This document shows, piece by piece, positions 27,401 through 35,581 of a stretch of DNA of 64,000 nucleotides. This DNA comes from Flavobacterium oncorhynchi (GTDB lineage: Bacteria; Bacteroidota; Bacteroidia; Flavobacteriales; Flavobacteriaceae), in contig NZ_MUHA01000006.1 in NCBI RefSeq assembly GCF_002217355.1, forward strand, positions 131,443-195,442, in the 5' to 3' direction. The notes beneath the pieces are model-generated. The model saw nothing but the letters and a program-made list of their open reading frames with translations, did not search any database and was not told the DNA's origin. Each line of letters starts with the position of its first letter. Position 1 is the first letter of the stretch. A program made the position numbers and the translations under genes.

Positions 27401-27452
27401 AAATTGAAAATAATATGTAACCGAAGAGATGCAAATGCGTCTCTGGTTATTG

Positions 27453-28841
27453 TTACAAGTGAATTACTTCGCCGTATGCATCAGCAACAGCTTCCATAAC
27501 TGCCTCGCTCATTGTTGGGTGAGGGTGGATAGATTTAAGGATTTCATGACCTGTAGTTTCTAGTTTACGAGCTACAACTGCCTCAGCAATCATATCAGTA
27601 ACACCAGCACCAATCATGTGACATCCTAACCATTCTCCGTATTTAGCATCAAAGATTACTTTTACGAATCCGTCAGCAGCACCAGCAGCTTTTGCTTTTC
27701 CTGAAGCTGAGAATGGGAATTTACCAATTTTTAATTCGTAACCTTTTTCTTTTGCTTGTTTTTCGGTTAAACCTACAGAAGCGATTTCTGGAGTTGCATA
27801 AGTACAACCAGGAACGTTTCCGTAATCGATTGGATCTACATGTAAACCTGCGATTTTTTCCACACAGTTAATTCCTTCAGCAGAAGCTACGTGAGCTAAC
27901 GCCTGCCCAGGAGTAACGTCTCCAATCGCATAGTAACCAGGAATGTTAGTTGCGTTGTAAGCGTTTACTAAGATTTTATCTCTGTCAACAGCGATTCCAA
28001 CTTCTTCTAAACCAATATTTTCGATGTTTGTTTTAATTCCAACTGCCGAAAGTACGATGTCAGCTTCAAGAATTTCTTCTCCTTTTGCTGTTTTTACAGT
28101 TGCTTTAACTCCATTTCCTGTAGTATCAATTTTTTCTACAGAAGAGTTAGTCATAATTTTTACACCTGCTTTTTTCATAGAACGTTCCATTTGTTTAGAA
28201 ACATCTTCGTCTTCAACAGGAACAATGTTTGGCATAAATTCTACGATCGTAACTTCAGTTCCCATAGAGTTATAGAAGTGAGCGAACTCAACTCCAATTG
28301 CTCCAGAACCTACGATAATCATAGATTTTGGCTGAGTTGGCAACGTCATTGCTTGACGGTATCCAATTACTTTTACACCATCTTGAGGTAAGTTTGGAAG
28401 CTCACGAGAACGAGCTCCAGTTGCGATGATAATATGATCAGCGCTGTATTCAGTAACTTTATTGTCTTTATCTGTAACGTCAAGTTTTTTTCCTGGTTTT
28501 AGTTTTCCAAAACCTTCGATAACGTCAATTTTGTTTTTCTTCATTAAGAATTGAACTCCTTTGCTCATTCCTTCAGCAACACCACGGCTTCTTTGAACAA
28601 CAGCAGGGAAATCTTTATCAAATTCAGAAACTTTCAATCCGTAATCAGAAGCGTGCTTTAAGTAATCAAAAACCTGAGCTGATTTCAATAATGCTTTAGT
28701 TGGGATACATCCCCAGTTTAAACATACACCACCAAGATTTTCTTTTTCAACTACAGCTACTTTAAAGCCTAATTGTGATGCTCTAATTGCTGTAACATAT
28801 CCGCCAGGACCACTTCCTAAAACAATAACGTCGTATTTCAT
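27453..28841 (-). CDS. lpdA: Dihydrolipoyl dehydrogenase
   Basis: 462 residues. It reoxidises dihydrolipoamide in the pyruvate, 2-oxoglutarate or branched-chain dehydrogenase complexes and transfers electrons to NAD+. The FAD site is VIVLGSGPGGYVTAIRASQLG, the redox disulfide is C40-x4-C45 (GGVCLNWGCIPTKA), and the NAD site is MIIVGSGAIGVEFAHFYNSMG. The interface domain ends with HPHPTMSEAVMEA, giving the catalytic His-Glu pair. The length is typical. The E1/E2 genes are not beside it. The promoter region is a 343-bp spacer. Confidence 0.96.
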   Translation of the reverse strand: MKYDVIVLGSGPGGYVTAIRASQLGFKVAVVEKENLGGVCLNWGCIPTKALLKSAQVFDYLKHASDYGLKVSEFDKDFPAVVQRSRGVAEGMSKGVQFLMKKNKIDVIEGFGKLKPGKKLDVTDKDNKVTEYSADHIIIATGARSRELPNLPQDGVKVIGYRQAMTLPTQPKSMIIVGSGAIGVEFAHFYNSMGTEVTIVEFMPNIVPVEDEDVSKQMERSMKKAGVKIMTNSSVEKIDTTGNGVKATVKTAKGEEILEADIVLSAVGIKTNIENIGLEEVGIAVDRDKILVNAYNATNIPGYYAIGDVTPGQALAHVASAEGINCVEKIAGLHVDPIDYGNVPGCTYATPEIASVGLTEKQAKEKGYELKIGKFPFSASGKAKAAGAADGFVKVIFDAKYGEWLGCHMIGAGVTDMIAEAVVARKLETTGHEILKSIHPHPTMSEAVMEAVADAYGEVIHL

Positions 28842-29184
28842 TTTTTTGGTTTTTAGTATTTATTATCGAAAAGGAGGTTTATAATTCCGAAACTCACTTG
28901 CCGATTTTTTCTTTTGTTATTTGTGATTGCGAATTTAAGGAATTATTTTAAAAAACGCTTGAAATTTTATTTTTACCCCTGCTGATTTTGACCTTTTCAC
29001 AGAAATTGAATGAATTGTGAATTGTAAATTGTGAATTATGAATTGAAAATTCAGATTTAGAAGTTTAAATCGAAATTACACCCTTTACCAATAATAAGCA
29101 AAGTCGAAGTCCTTTCTTGTAGAAATGGGCTTCGACTTCGCTCAGAGTGACATCAGTGCTGAATTAATAATTTACAATTTATAA
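28842..29184. repeat. 343-bp spacer with A/T repeats and a dispersed inverted repeat
   Basis: Three elements are visible. An ATTGTGAATT tandem lies at about 29010-29060 (AATTGTGAATTGTAAATTG). An inverted repeat uses AAGTCGAAGTCC near 29101 and GGGCTTCGACTTCG near 29128. An ATTAATAATTTACAATTTATAATTAT stretch at about 29164 ends at the stop of the next gene and looks like an inverted copy of the tandem. No ORF or RNA gene. Confidence 0.6.
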
Positions 29185-29769
29185 TTATACTTTGACGTGT
29201 CCCCAATTTTCACCGCTTGCAATTCTACGTATCTGCATTTCGCTTACGCCAAATTGTTTGGCGATCATTTTTAGACGTGTTTTTTGTTCTGGTCTTGCTA
29301 ATATTTTCTTGATTAACATGACTTTTGTTGTAGTCAATTTTCTTCCGTCGGCTTTTAAGTTGTGCTCGATCAGGTTTTTCTTGGCTTGAATTACTTTCGG
29401 ACTTTTACGGCTGTGCGCCATCATTTCGGCTTTTGTTGCCCAGCATAAATTGCGTACATCATCATTGCTTCGATTGTAGTCTAAGTGAAGTACATAAGTT
29501 TGTTCTTCTGATTCTTTAGGAATAAAATAATGGGCAACTAATTTGTATAAAAAAAGGTATTTGTTAACGATTTGATCGTCTTTTTTTACCTTAAATCTAA
29601 AAGTAGGATATCCATCGCTTAAACCGCCTTTTAAAAGACGTCCGTTTTCAATTTCATCAGTGAAGCTTATTAATCGGCCTCTGTTTGAAATGGCGTATTT
29701 AAGTTGTAATGAGGCATTTATTTCTATTTCTTTGAATTTTTCGTCAGGGTAAAATCTGTGTTGTGGCAT
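29185..29769 (-). CDS. HNH/NUMOD4-like protein with C-terminal HTH
   Basis: 194 residues. The first 125 residues resemble NUMOD4 plus a degenerate HNH fold: LKYAISNRGRLISF (NUMOD4 start), GYPTFRFKVKKDDQIVNKYLFLYKLVAHYFIPKESEEQTYVLHLDYNRSNDDVRNLCWATKAEMMAHS. The VLHLDYNRSNDDVRNL motif is close to HNH homing nuclease VxHxDxNxxNNxxxNL. A final helix-turn-helix segment (KTRLKMIAKQFGVSEMQIRRIASGENWGHV) is at about 160-192. The family is widespread in Flavobacterium as a free-standing gene. Whether it still cuts DNA is unknown; the usual first catalytic His of HNH may be absent. No intron or intein is seen at this locus. Confidence 0.8.
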   Translation of the reverse strand: MPQHRFYPDEKFKEIEINASLQLKYAISNRGRLISFTDEIENGRLLKGGLSDGYPTFRFKVKKDDQIVNKYLFLYKLVAHYFIPKESEEQTYVLHLDYNRSNDDVRNLCWATKAEMMAHSRKSPKVIQAKKNLIEHNLKADGRKLTTTKVMLIKKILARPEQKTRLKMIAKQFGVSEMQIRRIASGENWGHVKV

Positions 29770-29922
29770 TTTCGTTTACATTTGATTTTTGAATCTCAAA
29801 GATAAAGAATTGATCAAAAATGATCGCTATCGTGCTGGTTATGAAGCATCAGTTTTATGATTCTTATAACGCTAATTTAACGTTTTCTAAATTTTTTTGG
29901 CAATTTGTAAAGTCCTTCTCTA

Positions 29923-29952
29923 TCAAAAAATGCGAATGATACACTTTTTTGA
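29923..29952 (-). terminator. Possible weak terminator after the LytTR regulator
   Basis: 8-bp stem TCAAAAAA (29923-29930) / TTTTTTGA (29945-29952) with a 14-nt loop, about 55 bp after the stop of the regulator gene. The stem is only A/T and so weak. Confidence 0.3.
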
Positions 29953-30005
29953 TTTTTGATATTCTAATAAAACCACATTTTAGAACTCAAAAAAGGATCT
30001 GAATT

Positions 30006-30770
30006 TTATTGATCGAGCCAGTTTTTGAAATTATTGATTTCTTTTTTGCTTATGATTATTGGGTCATTTTCAACAGAAGGAACAGTAAGAATCAATTCGA
30101 TTTTTTGATTAGAGTGTTTCAAGACTTCTTTTATAGTACTTCGATTTACAATGTATTTACGATTTATTTTAAAAAATGTAAATGGATCGAGGTTGTTAAT
30201 AATATCGGTCAAGGTGCTATTGTATAAAAAACTGTTTCCAGAATTGACATATATAAACAAATGTTTTCCAGATGCGGCAAAATAGGTAATTTCGGCTTCG
30301 TTTATAGAGATAAGCTTATAACCGTGGTTTACTAAAAAATGACGCTGTATTTTGCTTGTTTCGGGGTTTTCGATTGCAACTAATGATTGCAGTGTTGCAT
30401 CGCTGTTAAAAGTTTCTTTTATTTTTTTGAATTTGATTAGGGCTTCAAATAATTCTTGTTCTTCAAAAGGTTTTAAAAGATAATCAATTGTAAAGTGTTT
30501 AAAAACTGAAATGGCGTAGGAATCGTAAGCGGTAACAAAAATGACAGGGCAGGAGATCGTTGTTTTTTCAAAAATTTCAAGACTTTTTCCGTCGCCTAAA
30601 TGAATATCCATAAAAGCCAAGTCGACATTGTTTTCAGAAAAAAAGGCCACAGCTTCTTTTACAGATTTTAAAACTGCAATTTCGGCTATTTGCAAAATGT
30701 CCTGCTGTTCTAAAATAGATTTTAGATAGCTTGAAGCAAGATATTCGTCTTCAACAATGGCAATTTTCAT
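30006..30770 (-). CDS. LytTR-family response regulator
   Basis: 254 residues. Receiver domain at 1-118 (MKIAIVEDEYLASSYL, LAFMDIHLGDGKSLEIF with Asp near 56, VTAYDSYAISVFKHFTIDYLLKPFEEQEL). The LytTR DNA-binding domain at about 145-250 (RHFLVNHGYKLISINEAEITYFAASGKHLFIYVNSG; FFKINRKYIVNRSTIKEV) is a beta-type domain that binds direct repeats. It is the expected partner of the LytS-type kinase at 38263, which lies on the other side of the SusD/SusC/protease genes on the same strand. The terminator at 30845-30877 separates it from SusD, so it probably has its own promoter. Confidence 0.92.
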   Translation of the reverse strand: MKIAIVEDEYLASSYLKSILEQQDILQIAEIAVLKSVKEAVAFFSENNVDLAFMDIHLGDGKSLEIFEKTTISCPVIFVTAYDSYAISVFKHFTIDYLLKPFEEQELFEALIKFKKIKETFNSDATLQSLVAIENPETSKIQRHFLVNHGYKLISINEAEITYFAASGKHLFIYVNSGNSFLYNSTLTDIINNLDPFTFFKINRKYIVNRSTIKEVLKHSNQKIELILTVPSVENDPIIISKKEINNFKNWLDQ

Positions 30771-30844
30771 TTTTAAAGCTTCATTTATAGAACCAGAATT
30801 CTAAAGTTGATTTTGCAAAGATAGTTGACTCTGTTTTTAAATGC

Positions 30845-30877
30845 AAAAAGGCCCAGTTTTTTGAACTGGACCTTTTT
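30845..30877 (-). terminator. Terminator of the SusCD operon
   Basis: Stem AAAAAGGCCCAGTT with AACTGGACCTTTTT (one G:U position), 4-nt-class loop, 17 bp past the SusD stop. It separates the SusCD operon from the LytTR regulator gene. Confidence 0.75.
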
Positions 30878-30894
30878 TCTGATTTTGAACGAAC

Positions 30895-32214
30895 TTATAA
30901 ATTCGGATTATTTAATCTTGCGTCTGCTGGATAAATAATAGTGTAACGCGGATCGTTTTGTAGTAAAGTGTACTCTATGTTCATGAATTTATGAACAATT
31001 TGTTTTTGAGTACTTCTTCTTAAATCGAACCAGCGGTGTCCTTCTACAGGAAATTCTCTGCGTCTTTCTTCAAAAATGAAGTTGGTTAGATCAGTCGCAT
31101 TCATTGTATTGATACTGCTTGCAAGCTGATCGTATCCTGCTGGTGTGTATCTGTTTTTAATAAAAGTTAAAACAGTTGCTTTTGCATCGTTAATATTATC
31201 CAACTTCAACAAAGTTTCGGCTTTTGTTAAATACAGTTCTGAAGATCTGAATGATGATTTTTGATCGTCGTTTCCACCTTTTAAAATTCTAAAACGGCTT
31301 CCGCTTGCTGCAAAATAAAGCGGGAAACGCAAGTCAGTTGTTTTATTGTAAGCCGCAATTAAGTCTGCAGATGCATAAGAAGCTCTTTTTAGACCAACGA
31401 TATAACCATCTTCAAGCGCTAAAATAGATTCTTTTCCATCATATTTTGTAGCCAAAACCGGCGTTGCTTTTAAATCAATTAAAGTGTTTTTTAATTCTAA
31501 AGCTTTATTGGCAGCATCAAGTGATTTTTGCCATTGCTGTTGATACAAATACAAACGGCTTTCTAAACTGTATAGCGCCACTTTTGAGAAACGGTAATTT
31601 AAACCTTTTGGCTGCGTACTTAATTTAATTAATTTTTCAGCTTCTTTAGTATCAGAAATAACTTGATTGTAAATAACGTCTACGCTCTGCGGAATAAATA
31701 CTTGCTCCAAATCAATCTCTAAAGCTAATGGAACTCCTTTGTCTGAAGCTGCAGTTGCAGGATTATAAGGTTTTCCAAAAAGATTTATTAAATCAAAATT
31801 TGCCATTGCTCTCAAAGCATAAGCTTCTCCAATTAATTGATCTCTTTCTTCAGATGCTGCTACTTTATTAGACGCTTCGTTGATAATTACGTTTGTATAA
31901 AAAATTACAGTATATAAATCTTGATAATGAAAATTTAGTGTATTTCGATCCGGATTTAGATCTTTCCAGATATGTACATCTTTGTAAATAGCAGTTTCAC
32001 TGTTATCTTCATTCAGTATTAGTTCGTCTGTACGAGCGGCGCTCAATGATTTGTGTTCTGGGTAAACTGAATATGCTGTTGTTAAAACCGCACGAAACTC
32101 ATTTAGTGATTCTGGAATTACTTTTCCCACTGGAGTAATATCCAAATAGTCATCGCAGCTGCTAAGTGCAATAGCAGCGACGAAAAGTGTTATATATTTT
32201 GAGAATTTTTTCAT
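30895..32214 (-). CDS. SusD/RagB-family outer-membrane lipoprotein
   Basis: 439 residues. The lipobox LSSC places the mature N-terminal Cys at residue 20 (SSCDDYLDITPVGKVIPESL). The rest shows SusD-like TPR helices (YALRAMANFDLINLFGKPYN, LYSLESRLYLYQQQWQKSLDAANKALEL) and the late RSSELYLTKAETLLK region. The final block ERRREFPVEGHRWFDLRR is characteristic. SusD proteins cap the SusC barrel and bind the substrate before import. This copy is RagB-type and encoded next to a zinc metalloprotease, so peptides are a plausible substrate. The gap to SusC is 12 bp. Confidence 0.94.
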   Translation of the reverse strand: MKKFSKYITLFVAAIALSSCDDYLDITPVGKVIPESLNEFRAVLTTAYSVYPEHKSLSAARTDELILNEDNSETAIYKDVHIWKDLNPDRNTLNFHYQDLYTVIFYTNVIINEASNKVAASEERDQLIGEAYALRAMANFDLINLFGKPYNPATAASDKGVPLALEIDLEQVFIPQSVDVIYNQVISDTKEAEKLIKLSTQPKGLNYRFSKVALYSLESRLYLYQQQWQKSLDAANKALELKNTLIDLKATPVLATKYDGKESILALEDGYIVGLKRASYASADLIAAYNKTTDLRFPLYFAASGSRFRILKGGNDDQKSSFRSSELYLTKAETLLKLDNINDAKATVLTFIKNRYTPAGYDQLASSINTMNATDLTNFIFEERRREFPVEGHRWFDLRRSTQKQIVHKFMNIEYTLLQNDPRYTIIYPADARLNNPNL

Positions 32215-32226
32215 CTTTTTTAATTT

Positions 32227-35200
32227 TTAGAAAGTTACATTAAATCCTAAAGTCAACGATCTAGGAACTGGCTGTGCGTAAATGTTTCCGAAAGTTTCTG
32301 GGTCAAAATAACCTTTGTAATCTGAGCTGATTACGAACAAGTTTCTTGCTTCAATATTTACTCTAATACTTTGAATGTCGATTTTGTCTAGGAACGTTTT
32401 TGGGAAAGTATATCCAAAACGAACACTGCTTAATCTCATATAACTCATTTCGCTGACCCATGTGTCTAAATAGTTGTAAGTAATAATTGGGTTACCGCCA
32501 GAGAACCAATTGTAAGCCATCCAAGAATCTCCCGTACCAGAATCTTTACTTGTAATTCCTGGTAAGTTTGATGAAGTATTAGTTGGCGACCAAGCATTTA
32601 AAATATCAGTCGTATAGTTTTGTCCTCTATCTACAAGTGTTCCGTTGTATGGAGGAGTTCTTGTAACGGTTTGTTTGATGTTAAATGACGCTGCTATGGT
32701 AAGATCAAAGTTACTTACTTTAAAAGTATTGATTAAACCTCCTGTAAATTTTGGATCTCTATCTCCCAAATAAGTAAATAAGTCTCTAAACTCTGCCGCA
32801 CTTAAATCTGATTGCGAGAACATACCTGGAAAAACACCAGCAAGCGGATCATATAAACCAAAGAAAGTTTGTGCATTTACAGTTTCTCCTTGTTTATTAA
32901 CAAATAACGGGTAACCGTTTTCGTCAATTCCGTTTGTTTTTAAACCAAATACTGCATTTACAGCATGTCCTTCTTGGTTTGGTAAATAACTGTTGTCTCT
33001 TATTTCTAAACGATCAATATTACTTTTGTTATGTGCAAAGTTAAAATTGGTGTTCCATTTAAAATTAGGGCGGTCGATGTTTTTTGTAGATAAAGCGATT
33101 TCAAAACCTTTGTTGCTTACCTGTGCCCAGTTCATGTTTGTAAATTCAAAACCATTTTCTAATGGTATTGCTTTTAAACCAATTAAATCGGTACTTTTTC
33201 TTCCGTAAATATCTGTTACAAGAGTAATACGGTTGTTAAGTACACCAAGGTCAAAACCAAAGTTTGTGTTTTGAGTTTTTTCCCAACGCAATTTGCTGTT
33301 TGGCGGACTCAATACCACAATTGTAGATTCTGATTGTCCAGGAAGGATAGTTGTTGTTTGGTTATCTCCAACTACGTAAGGTGAAGTGTTTTTATCAATA
33401 TTTCCTTGTAAACCGTAAGAAGCACGAAGTCTTAAGTTAGAAATTGCTTTACTGTTTTTTAAGAAATTTTCTTGAGAAACTAACCAAGATCCAGATGCTG
33501 ACCAAAGTGGTAAGTATTTGTATTTAGGATCTACACCAAATAAATCTGAACCATCATAACGAACACTTCCGTAAAAACTGTATTTTTTGTTATACGTATA
33601 AGATGCTGTTGCGAAGAAAGAAACAAAAGCATTTTCGTTTTCCTTTTTTACATATGTTTTGTAAAATGCCTCTTTGGCAAAAGTTGAATTTGGGAAAATA
33701 ATTTGCTGTGTAGTCAAGGTATTTTCGTCAAAACCAAAACCTTTAGTTGCTATAGAAGTCGTTTTGTTTCTTCTTAATTCATTACCAGCCATTACTTCAA
33801 TTTCGTGATTTTCTCCTAAAGTTTTAGAATAGTTCACCATTGTTTTTAAGTTGTACTGAAAAAAGTCTGTATTTGTGTTTTGAATAATTCCACCATCAGG
33901 TAAAAAGTATTTTTGCGTATTATCAGCAAAATAACTTGATCTTTCTCTTTGTCTTCTAGTATAAAAAGTTTCCTGACCAGCATATTTTTCACTAGAAGAA
34001 TTGTCAAGTTGTAAACCTAACTGACTTGTTACTCTTAAATCTTTTGTGATTTTATATTCAGCATCAAACAATGCTTTTATTGCTCTCGTTTTTAAATCGT
34101 ACGAAGTATTGTTTCTTTCTTCTAAGAAATTAAATGGAAGTTTAATATCAGAATAAGAAGCAATATCCGGGTCATATTTATAGCTTCCGTCTGCATTGTA
34201 CGGAGTTAAATAAGGATTTACGTTTCTTGAATAATTTGCTGGATTTGTAAATCCATCAAGATCTGTTAAGTAAGATGTCGTTTTATTTTCGGCACCAAAA
34301 ATTCCAATACCAACTTTAAATTTATCAGTAATCTCGTAGTTGTTTTTCAATGTCAAGTTGTAACGCTTGAAACCTGTACCAACAGTAGCTCCGTTTTCGT
34401 CATAATATCCTAAAGAGAAGTAGTAATCCGATTTTTCGCCACCGCCGGATAAACTTAAACCATGCTGTGTATTAATTGCATCTTGATACAATAAGTTACC
34501 CCAATTTGTATTTTGATTTCTTAAGTTATTGATTGATTGCTGTGTTCCTGCACTTAAAGAAGAGAAACCACCGGTTCTGAAGGCATCTAATTCATTCGCT
34601 CCGTTTAAGATACGAGCAACTTCACCACCGGTGTCTCTATATGTCAAATCTGCGCGACTTGCCATGTTAAGTTCTAAATCTACTTTTTGATTTGAATTTA
34701 ATAAGTTCAATTTGTCAAAATCAGGTCTTCTTGTAATAAAGGTGTTTGTATTGAAGTTTACAACCATTTTACCTCTGCGTCCTTTTTTTGTAGTTACTAC
34801 AATTACACCATTTGCGGCACGAGCACCATAAATCGCAGTTGCTGCAGCATCTTTTAATATTGTAATATCTTTAATATCATCTGGGTTTAAACCAGCGATA
34901 GAGTAATTTGCAAGTTGATCGATATTTTCCTTGTCATAGTTTTTAGGAACATCATTATTTTCTAATGGTAATCCGTCAAGTACCCATAAAGGATCTTGCG
35001 TACCATTAAGAGATGCGGTACCTCTAATTCTAATTTTGGCTGGCGCTCCCGGCGCTCCAGACGGAGTTGTAACGGCAACACCCGCAACTTGTCCCATTAA
35101 TAATTGATCGACACCAGAAACTCCTGATTGCTGAATCGAAGCCATATCAACTTTAGTAATAGCTGAAGTCAGTTTTCTTTTTTCGATTTTTTGGTATCCA

Positions 35201-35565
35201 GTTAAAACCACTTCTTGAAGCTGAGCAACATCAGATTTTAAACGGATTGTATATTCTTTTTGAGAAGTTATTTCAAGAGTATATGGCTTGTATCCCATAA
35301 ACGTAACTCTCAATGAAGTAACATTTTTGCTGATTTTTAATTGAAATTTACCATCAAAATCAGTTGTAGTTCCGATTGCTTCACTGTGTATAACTCCTGC
35401 TAGAGAAGTTTTGTTCGAGATAGAATTGTTCTCTACAAAAACTGATGCACCAGGTATTGGAGATTGATCAGCTTCATCAAGAATGATTCCCGTAATGGTT
35501 CTATTATCCTGTGAGTATCCTGCGATGGCTAGGAACAGCAGTAAGATATTTAGAAAATTTTTCAT
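32227..35565 (-). CDS. SusC/RagA-family TonB-dependent outer-membrane transporter
   Basis: 1112 residues. The signal peptide MKNFLNILLLFLAIAGYSQD is followed by a carboxypeptidase-regulatory-like domain (TITGIILDEADQSPIPGASVFV, KYTIRLKSDV region). The plug domain has TGYQKIEKRKLTSAI, LLMGQVAGVAVTTPSGAPGAPAKIRIRGTASLNG and WVLDGLPL. A long beta-barrel ends with the aromatic C-terminal strand (RSLTLGFNVTF) used for outer-membrane insertion. No STN domain is seen at the N-terminus, so it is probably not paired with an anti-sigma factor. It forms a bipartite importer with SusD 12 bp downstream and is preceded by the protease gene after 16 bp. All three look co-transcribed. Confidence 0.95.
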   Translation of the reverse strand: MKNFLNILLLFLAIAGYSQDNRTITGIILDEADQSPIPGASVFVENNSISNKTSLAGVIHSEAIGTTTDFDGKFQLKISKNVTSLRVTFMGYKPYTLEITSQKEYTIRLKSDVAQLQEVVLTGYQKIEKRKLTSAITKVDMASIQQSGVSGVDQLLMGQVAGVAVTTPSGAPGAPAKIRIRGTASLNGTQDPLWVLDGLPLENNDVPKNYDKENIDQLANYSIAGLNPDDIKDITILKDAAATAIYGARAANGVIVVTTKKGRRGKMVVNFNTNTFITRRPDFDKLNLLNSNQKVDLELNMASRADLTYRDTGGEVARILNGANELDAFRTGGFSSLSAGTQQSINNLRNQNTNWGNLLYQDAINTQHGLSLSGGGEKSDYYFSLGYYDENGATVGTGFKRYNLTLKNNYEITDKFKVGIGIFGAENKTTSYLTDLDGFTNPANYSRNVNPYLTPYNADGSYKYDPDIASYSDIKLPFNFLEERNNTSYDLKTRAIKALFDAEYKITKDLRVTSQLGLQLDNSSSEKYAGQETFYTRRQRERSSYFADNTQKYFLPDGGIIQNTNTDFFQYNLKTMVNYSKTLGENHEIEVMAGNELRRNKTTSIATKGFGFDENTLTTQQIIFPNSTFAKEAFYKTYVKKENENAFVSFFATASYTYNKKYSFYGSVRYDGSDLFGVDPKYKYLPLWSASGSWLVSQENFLKNSKAISNLRLRASYGLQGNIDKNTSPYVVGDNQTTTILPGQSESTIVVLSPPNSKLRWEKTQNTNFGFDLGVLNNRITLVTDIYGRKSTDLIGLKAIPLENGFEFTNMNWAQVSNKGFEIALSTKNIDRPNFKWNTNFNFAHNKSNIDRLEIRDNSYLPNQEGHAVNAVFGLKTNGIDENGYPLFVNKQGETVNAQTFFGLYDPLAGVFPGMFSQSDLSAAEFRDLFTYLGDRDPKFTGGLINTFKVSNFDLTIAASFNIKQTVTRTPPYNGTLVDRGQNYTTDILNAWSPTNTSSNLPGITSKDSGTGDSWMAYNWFSGGNPIITYNYLDTWVSEMSYMRLSSVRFGYTFPKTFLDKIDIQSIRVNIEARNLFVISSDYKGYFDPETFGNIYAQPVPRSLTLGFNVTF

Positions 35566-35581
35566 GTTTTTGTTTTGTATA

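Noticed and set aside
28191..28391. Frames inside lpdA and other antisense frames of 60-100 residues
   Set aside because: Their compositions match complement shadows; none shows conserved motifs.
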